NCBI GenBank assembly: GCA_963751395.1
Contig: CAVVUC010000003.1
Location: 620,001-684,000 of the forward strand
Reading direction: 5' to 3'
Origin: CAVVUC01 sp963751395
GTDB lineage: Bacteria; Verrucomicrobiota; Verrucomicrobiia; Chthoniobacterales; Chthoniobacteraceae
DNA: 64,000 nucleotides
Part shown: one piece after another, positions 17,641-25,865 of the stretch
Position numbering within the stretch: the stretch's first letter is position 1
Layout of the letters: the number at the start of each line of letters is the position of its first letter
Program-made: the position numbers and the translations under genes
The notes under the pieces: model-generated
Database searches by the model: none
Told to the model about the DNA's origin: nothing
What the model saw: only the letters and a program-made list of their open reading frames with translations

Positions 17641-18780
17641 TTAAGTTTCTGGATTTTCAGCGATCAGGCGAAGTGTCGGCAGTCTTTCGCCAACAACTTC
17701 ATCCACGATTCCGAGCCAATAGGCATCCGTAGCGTTCAGGCCATATTCGCCGCTCTGGAGCAGTCGGCAGAGCGACACAACGAAATACCACATTGGCTTC
17801 ACAAGAGGTTCAGCCCGGTCACGCAACCATTGTTTAGCTTCATCCTGATTCTTCTCCGTTAATTGATAGTATTGTTCAAACTCATCGGGCTTTAGAAAAA
17901 GGATGCCGAAGGATTCTAGGTGCTCCTCCAAGGCAGCGCGATGAGGCCCGAACAAGTAATCGGTTAGACTTTTGAAGTCCAAAACGAGTTCGTCTATTCC
18001 GCCCTCCCCCAGATTCCATTTGCCCAAGTCCCTTTTTGTCTGGAGTTCAAAATCTATCAACCGTTTGAGCATCTCAGCCTCGGTTTTGACCCACGGCTCA
18101 TTTTCCGGGACTTGGGCGTCTTGTTTTAAGATGATGTCAGCCATTTCCACCAAGCGCGCATGATGGAAAAATGCTCGCTGCGGTAGTTTGCCAAAATCGC
18201 TCGAGAGGCGGGTGTAAATAGCAAAGGCGAAGCATTCAAGTTCGGTAAACATGTCCCGTTCCCATTTCCCTTCCTTTGCCTGCTCACGAATTTTGTCGAA
18301 CTCACCGCGAAGGTTTGCAAAATGGAATGCCATGCGTCCGAACGTGCGGCGTGCCAGTCTCAGAGCGAAGGCATCGTTGCTTTGCTTCAATGACGCGGCA
18401 AGGAGTTCTGCCCTTTCGCTCGTTATTTCCTCATCGGACATGCGCGAACCGTGGCAATGGATAGCCGCTGAAGGATAGGCGATCGCATAATCGCCAAGGG
18501 CGAGCAGGCCTGCCGCCGCGCTGTCTGCACGACTCGTGGCGACGGTGATCGTGCGACATGTGCAGCCTTCCTGATCCGGTGTGGCGAGTAGCGCACGTAT
18601 TTGTTCCGCGCAGAGCGTGAAGCCGCCGCGACTATTGATATAAACTGTGATAGGCTCATCACTTTCGCCGCGGAGGCGGCAGATTTCGGGGGTTAGCCGG
18701 TGGACAAGCCGTTCATCAATGTCGCCCGTTACGAAAACAGCACGGGCTGGTTTTTCTCTGAACTCCGCAAGGGCAGGCAT
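17641..18780 (-). CDS. ClpP-fold serine protease-like protein with long helical C-terminus
   Basis: About 379 residues. Residues 10-115 match the ClpP/crotonase-like fold: VFVTGDIDERLVHRL, PITVYINSRGGFTLCAEQI, TSRADSAAAGLLALGD and SAAIHCHGSR. The Ser (S87 from ATG 18780) and His (H108) occupy the places of ClpP Ser98 and His123. The remaining 230 residues, mostly helical and charged, do not match ClpP and I do not recognise them. No AAA unfoldase is adjacent. A 70-residue protein is encoded 10 bases upstream and is probably co-translated. The ATG at 18822 is also in frame but overlaps the small gene. Substrate and role are unknown. Confidence 0.7.
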   Translation of the reverse strand: MPALAEFREKPARAVFVTGDIDERLVHRLTPEICRLRGESDEPITVYINSRGGFTLCAEQIRALLATPDQEGCTCRTITVATSRADSAAAGLLALGDYAIAYPSAAIHCHGSRMSDEEITSERAELLAASLKQSNDAFALRLARRTFGRMAFHFANLRGEFDKIREQAKEGKWERDMFTELECFAFAIYTRLSSDFGKLPQRAFFHHARLVEMADIILKQDAQVPENEPWVKTEAEMLKRLIDFELQTKRDLGKWNLGEGGIDELVLDFKSLTDYLFGPHRAALEEHLESFGILFLKPDEFEQYYQLTEKNQDEAKQWLRDRAEPLVKPMWYFVVSLCRLLQSGEYGLNATDAYWLGIVDEVVGERLPTLRLIAENPET

Positions 18781-18790
18781 GGGCTTAGGC

Positions 18791-19003
18791 CTAACGGCGT
18801 GCTCGCAGACGCAGGGCCGCAAGGCGTCGGAGATCGTCCCATTTTGGATCGTTCTGCGAGGTAGGAACCTTCTTTAGCAATTCGGCGTAATACGCTTGAA
18901 TATTTCCGCCGTAGCGAATCATTGCTTTTTGCAGATTCTGCCGAATGAGCTCTTCCGGGCTTGGTTTTGCAATCAAATCAAGTTGTGGAGAACTCATGCA
19001 CAC
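18791..19003 (-). CDS. Small uncharacterised protein upstream of the ClpP-like gene
   Basis: A 70-residue soluble protein (68 if the second ATG at 18995-18997 is used): MSSPQLDLIAKPSPEELIRQ, an amphipathic middle (QAYYAELLKKVPTSQ) and a basic end (LRRLAALRLRARR). No family recognised. It ends 10 bases before the ClpP-like start, so the two genes form a likely operon. It could be an adaptor, inhibitor or antitoxin-like partner; that is inference from position only. Confidence 0.55.
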   Translation of the reverse strand: MCMSSPQLDLIAKPSPEELIRQNLQKAMIRYGGNIQAYYAELLKKVPTSQNDPKWDDLRRLAALRLRARR

Positions 19004-19068
19004 AAAGTCTCAAAATTTATTGGCTTAGTCAAATCTGCTTAATGGCAGTAAAAGCAGGTAAGGAAAAA

Positions 19069-19510
19069 CTACAATCGCGTTAGTTGATTACCACCTTTGA
19101 TCTTGAACGCGCCCGGGCAGAGCTGCTGCACCTCGCAGCCGGCGCAGTCGGGCTTGCGCGCGGTGCATCGGCGGCGGCCGTGCCAGATGAGCCAGTGACT
19201 GAAGTCGGTCCAATGCTCTTGCGGAACCAGCTTCATCAAGTCGTTCTCGATCTTCACCGGATCAGTCTGCTTCGTGAGCTTGAACCGCTGCGATAGCCGC
19301 GCGACGTGCGAGTCCACGACTACGCCTTCGCTTTCCCCAAACGCATTTCCAGGCACGACGTTGTCTGTCTAACGGCCCACGCCGTGGAGCGCGTGCAATG
19401 CCTCCATCAAGTCGGTGCCGGCTTGATTGATAGCGCTCGCCTCCAACGCCATGAACAGGCCAGCAGGCGGCGCTGAACCGAGACAACGAAGTCGAACGGG
19501 CGACGTTTGT
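19069..19510 (-). pseudogene. nth: Broken endonuclease III gene
   Basis: The C-terminal half of Nth is clear: VVDSHVARLSQRFKLTKQTD, HWTDFSHWLIWHGRRRCTAR and the iron-sulfur ligands in spacing C-x6-C-x2-C-x5-C. Upstream, MEALHALHGVGR (helix-hairpin-helix) is followed by an in-frame TAG (19369-19371) where a Lys codon is expected. A short N-terminal scrap RPFDFVVSV (19477-19502) appears in another frame, with much of the helical domain missing between. Endonuclease III removes oxidised pyrimidines. The missing domain suggests a true pseudogene rather than only a sequencing error. Confidence 0.75.
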
Positions 19511-19515
19511 TTCAC

Positions 19516-19662
19516 TCAATGGTCTTTGCTGATTTGCAGCGGCATGACATCTTTGGCTGCATGAATGTCAAACGCCGCCGGACACCCCTCATCAGAATAG
19601 ATGGCGCGGTAAAGGCGGATGTGCAGAAACTTCTCCCGGCAAAATGAACAACGATGAGCCAC
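19516..19662 (-). CDS. Possible 48-residue CxxC protein
   Basis: A short frame from GTG (19660-19662) encodes VAHRCSFCREKFLHIRLYRA and then YSDEGCPAAFDIHAAKDV, with a CxxC pair that could bind metal. Codon use looks coding, but there is no recognised family, and it overlaps the first 19 bases of the plus-strand DUF2071 gene. It could equally be a remnant of a longer gene. Confidence 0.3.
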   Translation of the reverse strand: MAHRCSFCREKFLHIRLYRAIYSDEGCPAAFDIHAAKDVMPLQISKDH

Positions 19663-20378
19663 GAGTTTTTCTGACTGCTGAATGGAAACATCTGGCAATG
19701 CTGAATTACGAAATCGAACCGTCAGTTCTCGCCCCGTTCGTGCCTCCCGGAACGGAACTTGATTCATGGAACGGGAAGACGTTCGTGTCGGTTGTCGGCT
19801 TTTTGTTCCTGCGAACCCGCGTGCTTGGAATTCCGATTCCGTTTCATCAGGATTTTGAAGAGGTCAACCTTCGTTTCTATGTTCGGCGGAAAGCAAACGA
19901 TGAATGGCGAAGAGGTGTTGTGTTCATCAAGGAAATTGTTCCACGCGCTGCCATCGCATTTGTCGCGCGGAAGTTTTACAACGAGCCTTACATCGCCCTT
20001 CCAATGGGGAATGAAATTGAGGTGGCGGCGGGCTGGGTGAAATCAGCGCAATACTCCTGGAACTTCAAAGGACGGTCCAATTGTTTGAAACTCATCGCGC
20101 AAGGAGAGCCGGTGCCTTTGAGCGACGGTTCGGAAGCCGGGTTTATCACCGAGCATTACTGGGGTTACAACAAGCAGCGGAACGGCTCGACGCTCGAATA
20201 TCGGGTCGAGCATCCGCGCTGGCGCATTAGCGAAGCATCCGCAGCCCGGCTCGATTGTGACGTCGCCGGTCTCTATGGGGCACGATTTTGTGAGAGCCTG
20301 AATTCCAAACCGTCGTCGGCCTTTCTCGCGGAAGGCTCGGTTGTGAAGGTCCGCAAGGGTGGAAGATTGCCGGGATGA
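19644..20378 (+). CDS. DUF2071 (YqjF-like) protein
   Basis: A 244-residue protein with the DUF2071 pattern throughout: WKHLAMLNYEIEPSVLAPFV at the N-terminus, VVGFLFLRTRVLGIPIPFH, EVNLRFYVRR and GFITEHYWGYN. The family has an acetoacetate-decarboxylase-like fold and no established reaction. The start is ATG 19644. It overlaps the next gene by ATGA (20375-20378), so the DUF2071 and DCC-family proteins are likely made together, a pairing also seen in other genomes. Confidence 0.85.
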   Translation: MNNDEPRVFLTAEWKHLAMLNYEIEPSVLAPFVPPGTELDSWNGKTFVSVVGFLFLRTRVLGIPIPFHQDFEEVNLRFYVRRKANDEWRRGVVFIKEIVPRAAIAFVARKFYNEPYIALPMGNEIEVAAGWVKSAQYSWNFKGRSNCLKLIAQGEPVPLSDGSEAGFITEHYWGYNKQRNGSTLEYRVEHPRWRISEASAARLDCDVAGLYGARFCESLNSKPSSAFLAEGSVVKVRKGGRLPG

Positions 20379-20767
20379 AAAAGCCCTCAACAAGTCAGCA
20401 GCCGGTCGGTTGGATTCTCTACGACGATTCCTGCGGTGTCTGCCGGAAGTGGATTCCGTTCTGGGAAAATGCGCTGCGCAGACGCGGATTCGACATCGCT
20501 CCGCTTCAGGCAGGCTGGGTTCGCGAAAGGCTTCGTGTGACCGAGAGCGAGCTCTTGCGTGATCTACGTCTGCTTCTCGCCGACGGCACGCAAGTCTGCG
20601 GGGCGGATGTTTATCGCCACGCCATGCGGAGAATCTGGTGGGCGTGGCCGGTTTACCTTTTCGCCATCACGCCGGGACTGCGGAATGTTTTCGATTGGGG
20701 CTATCGAACATTCGCCGCCAACCGCCACCGCCTTTCGTCCGCCTGCGGCCTGGATGCAAAACTTTGA
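20375..20767 (+). CDS. DCC family thiol-disulfide oxidoreductase-like protein (DUF393)
   Basis: A 130-residue protein. The DxxCxxC signature of the DUF393 family is at YDDSCGVCRKW near residue 18, followed by the usual W-x-F-E--L---G block and a C-terminal RNVFDWGYRTFAANRHRLS segment. These thioredoxin-like proteins probably catalyse thiol exchange; physiological substrates are unknown. It is translationally coupled (ATGA) to the DUF2071 gene. The 263 bases after it hold nothing recognisable except a TTGACA about 30 bases before the glutaredoxin start. Confidence 0.8.
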   Translation: MKKPSTSQQPVGWILYDDSCGVCRKWIPFWENALRRRGFDIAPLQAGWVRERLRVTESELLRDLRLLLADGTQVCGADVYRHAMRRIWWAWPVYLFAITPGLRNVFDWGYRTFAANRHRLSSACGLDAKL

Positions 20768-21030
20768 GGTTCTATTTCGGCTGCGCTGGCGGCATTGGCC
20801 GGGTCTTCGAGATTGCGCAGGTTGTGTTTGCCGAAGCCGACAGCACGGAAACGAAAAAACGGCAGGCGAGGGAAGGCATGCGTGACATGGTTGAGACGAG
20901 CCTGTTGTCAGGGCCAAAAGGCGGCAAGCGAAGTTGTTTGCAGAGGCCTGGCATTGCGAGACAGGAAGCGACGGCGATCGGGAAAAGCGGGCTTTGACAG
21001 CACCGAAGATGTGCTATTTTCCCGGCGCTT

Positions 21031-21381
21031 ATGAACCAGCCACAAATCACAGCCTATCTCAAAACGACCTGCGGATGGAGCAACGGCGTCCGTGCCGTGC
21101 TCGCGAAGTATCAACTTCCGTACACCGAAAAGGACATTATCCAGAACCCGGCGTTCCGCTGGGAGATGGAGCAGAAAAGCGGGCAGCCCCTTTCGCCCTG
21201 CGTCGAGGTCAACGGCGTCATGCTCGCCGACATCAGCGGCGATGAAGTCGAAGCTTACCTCATCAAGGAAAATCTCGCGCAGCACAACGCAGCGCCGGTT
21301 GGGGTTCCGACCAACTCCGCTTGCAGCGACGAGCAGCACGAGGCCATGCGGAGCGGACAGCAGATCAAGTTCATCAACTGA
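21031..21381 (+). CDS. Monothiol glutaredoxin-like protein
   Basis: A 116-residue protein. Residues 5-82 form a glutaredoxin domain with a single active Cys in TTCGWSNGVR (C14), a cis-Pro in the PLSPCVEVNG region and the GDEVEAYL glutathione-binding end. The extra C-terminal 30 residues (NSACSDEQHEAMRSG) contain another Cys and are not part of the usual fold. The CGWS active site is unlike both CGFS and dithiol CPYC types, so a role in iron-sulfur transfer cannot be assumed. It is a single gene on the plus strand. Confidence 0.8.
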   Translation: MNQPQITAYLKTTCGWSNGVRAVLAKYQLPYTEKDIIQNPAFRWEMEQKSGQPLSPCVEVNGVMLADISGDEVEAYLIKENLAQHNAAPVGVPTNSACSDEQHEAMRSGQQIKFIN

Positions 21382-21420
21382 GGAAAACCGGAAACCGGAA
21401 AGCGGATCCCGGAAAGATCA

Positions 21421-21535
21421 TTGACCCCGAGCGCTGGAATCGCGGCGACGACCAGCGCAAACACAACCGGCAGCAGCGCGGGCACGATCATTTCATGCAA
21501 CGCGGCTTTGGTGACGATATCCACACAGATTCCGT
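21421..21535 (-). pseudogene. Fragment of a membrane pyrophosphatase (HppA) gene
   Basis: The minus strand encodes GICVDIVTKAALHEMIVPAL and then LPVVFALVVAAIPALGV, which resembles the C-terminal part of proton-pumping pyrophosphatase (the conserved ...TKAALKEMI-P... stretch before a membrane helix). Nothing else of the 700-residue enzyme is nearby. A scrap left by rearrangement is the simplest reading; the match is short, so confidence is modest. Confidence 0.42.
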
Positions 21536-21634
21536 AAGTGGTGAAGAACGGCGTGAAAACCTTGAATCAATCAATCATAGTTTTAGGGGGAAACGAGGCC
21601 GCGAATGGAGCAACGCTGATCGCGCGCGCAACGG

Positions 21635-22537
21635 CTATTTGGAAGCGAGCAGGCTGAGAACCGCCTTCTGCGCGTGCAGCCGGTTCTCCGCCTGATCGAA
21701 AATCGTGCCGGCGTGTTGCTCGAAAGTTTCGCCGGTGATTTCCTTCTCGCGATAAGCGGGCAGGCAGTGCATCACGAGCGCGCCGGGCGCCGCAAGGCTC
21801 ACGAGTTCGCGATCAATCCGATAGCCGCCGAGCTGCGCGATGCGGAATTCGGCTTCGGCCTCGCGGCCCATGCTCACCCAGACGTCCGTGTAAAGAACGT
21901 CAGCCCCGCGCGCGGCGACCTGCACGTCGTCGGTGACTTGAATGCGACCGCAAGCGGCAGCATCCAGCAGAGACTCGGCGGGCTGGTAATTCTGCGGCGC
22001 GGCGATCTTGAGCGTGAAGTTCAATTTCGCCGCCGCCCAAATCCACGAATGCGCGACGTTGCACGCGCCGTCGCCAACGAAGCAGACCGTTTTTCCTTCG
22101 ATGCCGCCGAGCTTTTCCTCGATCGTGAAAAGGTCTGCGAGGATCTGGCACGGATGCTCCGCGTCGGTCAGCGCGTTGATGGTCGGGATGCCGCTGAACT
22201 CCGCAAACTCCTCCACGTCGCTCTGCGCGAACGTGCGGATTACCGCGCCGTGCAGCATCCGGCTCATGACGCGAGCGGTGTCCTTGATCGGCTCGCCACG
22301 CCCGAGTTGAATGTCGCTGGCGGCAAGAAACATGACATCGCCGCCCAGTTCGCGGATGCCCACCTCGAAGCTCACGCGCGTCCGGGTCGAGCTCTTGGAA
22401 AAGATCAGCGCCCAGCATTGATTGGCGAGAGGCTGCGTCTCGTGATGCCCGCGCGACGCCTTTAGTTTCGCGGTGAGATCAAGTATCCGACGGATTTCGT
22501 TCCCGCCCAGCGACTCGATGGAAAGCAGATGCTTCAT
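21635..22537 (-). CDS. argF: Ornithine carbamoyltransferase
   Basis: A 300-residue cytoplasmic enzyme making citrulline from ornithine and carbamoyl phosphate in arginine synthesis (EC 2.1.3.3). The carbamoyl-phosphate motif STRTR (50-54), HPCQ (128-131) and the ornithine-site HCLPAYR near residue 260 are all intact. It is divergent from dnaN and shows no frameshift. No other arg genes are in the window. A 24-31-base sequence containing GAAAACCGG occurs in inverted orientation on both sides of it (21383-21413 and 22686-22709). Confidence 0.96.
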   Translation of the reverse strand: MKHLLSIESLGGNEIRRILDLTAKLKASRGHHETQPLANQCWALIFSKSSTRTRVSFEVGIRELGGDVMFLAASDIQLGRGEPIKDTARVMSRMLHGAVIRTFAQSDVEEFAEFSGIPTINALTDAEHPCQILADLFTIEEKLGGIEGKTVCFVGDGACNVAHSWIWAAAKLNFTLKIAAPQNYQPAESLLDAAACGRIQVTDDVQVAARGADVLYTDVWVSMGREAEAEFRIAQLGGYRIDRELVSLAAPGALVMHCLPAYREKEITGETFEQHAGTIFDQAENRLHAQKAVLSLLASK

Positions 22538-22724
22538 AACATTTCGCCCTTTGAAAAAGGGGACACCTTCAGCACGGCTCTGCGGCTTGGCAAGAAAAAC
22601 ATCGCGGTTGAAATGCGCGCGGCATGGCTCCGCACTCGATCCGATGAGTTGGAATCAAACGACTGAGTCCTCCACATTTTCGGTGTCCGGTATCCGCTTT
22701 CCGGTTTTCTTCGCGACTGCATCG

Positions 22725-22757
22725 TTGACATCGCAGGCGGATTTTACATTATCCACA
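22725..22757 (+). promoter_or_regulatory. dnaN promoter with overlapping DnaA box
   Basis: TTGACA (22725-22730), a 17-base spacer and ATTATC (22748-22753) form a plausible promoter ahead of dnaN. A perfect DnaA box, TTATCCACA, lies at 22749-22757 and overlaps the -10 region, 36 bases before the dnaN start. This arrangement suggests repression or tuning of dnaN by DnaA. Confidence 0.6.
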
Positions 22758-22793
22758 AACTCTCGCGTCCTACATCTGGCGGAGACCGATTTT

Positions 22794-23889
22794 ATGAAAT
22801 TCAGCGTCAGCAAAGAAAAGCTCCTCGAAGGTCTGCAAACCGTTCAAAACGTCGTCAGCACCCGAACGACACTTCCCATTCTGTCGAACGTGCTGCTTCA
22901 GGCCGCGGACGGCGAACTAAGGTTCACCACGACCGATCTCGATGTCGGCGTGCGCGGAAGCGTCGAGGCGCAAATCGACAAACCCGGCGCGACCACACTG
23001 CCCGCGCGGCGTCTGTTCACCATCGTTCGCGAGCTGCCGGCCGCGGAGATCCAGGTCGAAGTCGATTCGAAAAACGTCGCGTCCATCCGGAGCGGTCCGA
23101 GCTTTTTCAAAATCCTCGGCCTGCCGCGAGGAGGAGTTTCCGCCGCTGCCGAAATTTGAAAACGCGAAGTCGTTCACGATCCGGCAAAAGGATTTGCGCG
23201 ACGGGTTGAAGAAGACCTCGTACGCGATTTCGACCGACGAAACGCGCTACGTCCTCAACGGCATTCTCTGCTCGTTCAAGGACAACAAGATCACGATCGT
23301 CGCCACCGACGGACGCCGTCTCGCGCTTGTCGATATCGAGCTGGAATTCCCGCGCAGCCAGGAAGTGGACATCATCATTCCGACAAAAGCCGTCACGGAA
23401 TTGCAGCGGCTGCTCGGCGAGGAAGGCGACGTGAAACTCACGGTCGGTGAGAACCAGATCGCGTTTGAAGTCGGCGGCACGCTGCTCGTTTCGAAACTCA
23501 TCGAGGGCAACTACCCGAACTACCGCCAGGTCATCCCCGGCGAGGCTAAGGAGCGCATCACGCTCGAACGCGAGGCATTCCTCAACACCGTGCATCGCGT
23601 CTCGCTGCTCGCGAGCGAAAAGTCGAATTCGGTGAAGCTCGTCTTTTCAAAAAACAACATCGACATCATGGCCAACACGCCGGAAGTCGGCGAGGCGAAG
23701 GAATCGCTTCCGGTGCAATACAAGGGCAAGGATTTCTCGATCGCGTTCAATCCCGAGTTCCTCATGGCCCCGCTGCGCAACCTCGCGAACGACGAAGTTT
23801 TCCTCGATCTCATCGACGAGATGAGCCCCGGCGTCATCAAAATCCAAAGCCCGTTCCTGTACGTGCTGATGCCGATGAGAATCAGTTGA
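22794..23889 (+). CDS. dnaN: DNA polymerase III beta subunit (sliding clamp), frameshifted
   Basis: The ring-shaped processivity clamp, about 365 residues with three repeated folds: MKFSVSKEKLLEGLQTVQNV, RTTLPILSNVLLQ, the middle KDLRDGLKKTSYAISTDETR and the C-terminal SPFLYVLMPMRIS. The frame changes near 23127; dropping one base gives GLPEEEFPPLPKFE, matching other clamps, so one extra base is likely an assembly error. The start ATG 22794 follows a DnaA-boxed promoter. dnaA is not adjacent, unlike in many bacteria; the neighbour is argF, facing away. Confidence 0.92.
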
Positions 23890-23898
23890 ATTTAGGAT

Positions 23899-23974
23899 TT
23901 AGGACTTATGATTTAGCAAGTCCGCGTGTGCATGACGTTTTGACAAATCCTAAATGCTAAATCATAAATCTTAA
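23899..23974. repeat. AT-rich inverted repeat between dnaN and tRNA-Leu
   Basis: Arms 23899-23918 and 23955-23974 are inverted copies (18 of 20), with core TTATGATTTAGCA, separated by 36 bases. It resembles the pair at 13202-13290 in composition and in the repeated words GATTTA and TAAATC. It could end dnaN transcription, but no U-tract follows. Confidence 0.65.
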
Positions 23975-23982
23975 ATGTCCTC

Positions 23983-24067
23983 GCTCACGTGGCGGAACTG
24001 GCAGACGCGTACGGCTCAGGACCGTATGGGGCAACCCGTGGAGGTTCGAGTCCTCTCGTGAGCACCA
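23983..24067 (+). tRNA. tRNA-Leu (anticodon CAG)
   Basis: An 85-base tRNA. The acceptor stem GCTCACG pairs with CGTGAGC, with A73 and a genomically encoded CCA (24065-24067). The anticodon arm ACGG-CTCAGGA-CCGT shows CAG, reading CUG. A long variable arm (TATGGGGCAACCCGTG) marks the class II tRNA, and the T arm carries GGTTCGAGTCC. CUG should be a common Leu codon in this GC-rich genome. Confidence 0.97.
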
Positions 24068-24162
24068 CCCTTTGAATAGGCTCTTCTCAGGGTGGTTCGC
24101 CCGTGTCATCGCTGGCGAGTCGAGTGTCAGAATCAACAGGGAGCTGGTTTGTATCGGCCCGC

Positions 24163-25308
24163 CTATCGCGCGGTGAGCGACACCTTTTGCACCTGTTGCA
24201 CGTACTGCCGTCCGACGCGCCGGATCGCGCCCACCTCAAAATCCGCAACCGCTCCCGATTTCGCCCGCTCCAGCAGCTTCTCCACTTCGGCGCAACTGTT
24301 CACTTCGAAGCGTCCGATCTTGTAAATCACGATCCCGCGCTTCAACCCCACTTCCGCAGCGGGGCCGTTTTGACTCACGTCCGCGATGAGAACCCCGTGC
24401 CCCGGCTCGTAGCCGAACGCCTCGGTCAAATCCCTCGTCAAATCCTGAAGCTGCAGGCCGAAAAACTTCCACGCCCACGAGCCCTGCGCCGCCGTCTTCG
24501 CCGTGCGCTCCCCACGCGCCACTTTCATAAAATCCGAAACCTTTTCCCGAACCGTGCTGGCTGGAATTCCGAACCCCAATCCCTGCGTCGGCACGCCCTG
24601 TGGGGTGTAAGCCATCTTCACCGAGCTGACTCCGACGAGCCTGCCCGAGATGTCGATGATCGGGCCGCCGCTGTTGCCGGGATTGATCGCGGCATCGGTC
24701 TGGATGAGCCCCTTGAATTCGTTTTTGTCGATCGTGATCGACCGGTTCGTCGCGCTCAAAATGCCACGGCTGACGGATATGCCGTAGCCGATCGGATTGC
24801 CGATCACCAGCAGCGTCTGGCCGAGCAGATTCTGCGAGAGATCGTTGAGGCTGAGGAAAGGCAGCGGCGCGGGCGCGTCGATCTTGATCAGCGCCAGATC
24901 CGCGCTCGGATCGCCCGAAACATATCGCGCGCTGTAAGTTTTCCCGTCGGCCATCGTGACTTGAATCTTCAAATCCGCCGCGCGCTCGACCACGTGTTCG
25001 TTCGTCACGATGTAGCCCGCGGCGTCAACAAGGAAGCCGCTCCCGAGGCTCTGGACTTTCTGCCGCAGCTCGCGCGGCGGACGCATTTCACGTCCGAAAA
25101 ACTGGTTGAACATCTCGTCATACGGATCGCGATAGCTGCGCTTGATGATCCGCTCGGTGTTGATGTTCACGACCGCGGGCAGCGCCTTGCTCGTCGCGAC
25201 CACGGTCGGCTCGCTGGCCGGCTCGGACTGCGCAACTGCCTTTCCGGAAAAGGCAGTGAGAATTCCGATCGCGAGCAGATGGCAAAGAAAGGGCAGGCGG
25301 TGCTTCAT
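24163..25308 (-). CDS. Periplasmic HtrA/Deg serine protease with one PDZ domain
   Basis: A 381-residue protein. The signal peptide (LLAIGILTAFSGKAVA) is followed by a trypsin-like domain with the complete triad H105 (TNEHVV), D137 (SADLALI) and S213 (GNSGGP). One PDZ domain follows at about 285-375 (GVLIADVSQNGPAAEVGLKRGIVIYKIG). Having one PDZ domain, it is closer to DegS/HhoB types than to DegP. It should degrade misfolded envelope proteins. Alone between tRNA-Leu and a region of gene remnants. Confidence 0.92.
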   Translation of the reverse strand: MKHRLPFLCHLLAIGILTAFSGKAVAQSEPASEPTVVATSKALPAVVNINTERIIKRSYRDPYDEMFNQFFGREMRPPRELRQKVQSLGSGFLVDAAGYIVTNEHVVERAADLKIQVTMADGKTYSARYVSGDPSADLALIKIDAPAPLPFLSLNDLSQNLLGQTLLVIGNPIGYGISVSRGILSATNRSITIDKNEFKGLIQTDAAINPGNSGGPIIDISGRLVGVSSVKMAYTPQGVPTQGLGFGIPASTVREKVSDFMKVARGERTAKTAAQGSWAWKFFGLQLQDLTRDLTEAFGYEPGHGVLIADVSQNGPAAEVGLKRGIVIYKIGRFEVNSCAEVEKLLERAKSGAVADFEVGAIRRVGRQYVQQVQKVSLTAR

Positions 25309-25525
25309 GCAGTTTTGGATTTACATGAGACATTCGAGCCGTCAATCCGCTCAAAATCCAATCACTCGGCGGGACATGTTCCTCGAGTCCACGATCTCTC
25401 CTTGGATTGGGACTCGTGGAACCCGTCCATCCGAAAAATGAAATTGCCGCAGCAAAGCTTCGCCGCGTGGCGCAAAACCGGTTCGAGCCAGCCACTGCCG
25501 CCTGCCAACTCGCCTGGGCCCTTAC

Positions 25526-25850
25526 CCTTACTCCCATGACGATTATCCGCACGGGTGGGACGCGGGCGTGCTGTTCGAGAAAACGCGCAAGACGTTGTTC
25601 TGCTCCGACCTCTTTCATCATTTCGGCGACATCGCTCCCGCGACTTCTCGGACCTGATTGAGCCGGCGCGGAGGGCGATGCAGCAAATGCAGCAAAGACC
25701 ACTGGCCCGGCTACACTCCATACACGCGCCAGACCGAGGGCATCCTGCGAGGACTGGCCGTCATGCACGGCTGTTCCTGCATCGGCAAGGGCGACCGCTT
25801 GCTCACTGAGTTGGCTGGGTTGTCAAAGAAAACTTTGATCAGGACTGAAG
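25526..25850 (+). pseudogene. Remnant of a metallo-beta-lactamase-fold hydrolase
   Basis: Three frames in succession encode pieces of one domain: PYSHDDYPHGWDAGVLFEKT with LFCSDLFHHFGD, then DLIEPARRAMQQMQQRP, then YTPYTRQTEGILRGLAVMHG. This is the C-terminal half of an MBL-fold (flavodiiron-like) hydrolase. The N-terminal metal-binding half (HxHxDH) is not seen upstream to 25309. Truncation plus two frame changes indicates a true remnant. Confidence 0.55.
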
Positions 25851-25865
25851 GCGGAGACGCTCTCC

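Noticed and set aside
20768..21030. Possible small gene before the glutaredoxin gene
   Set aside because: Open frames here have no start context, no homology and shift frequently; treated as non-coding.
24064..24094. CACCCT...AGGGTG inverted repeat after tRNA-Leu as a terminator
   Set aside because: The stem is six bases with a loop of about 17 and no T-tract, too weak to call.
24103..25539. 478-residue plus-strand open frame
   Set aside because: Antisense to the htrA-type gene with an intact triad.
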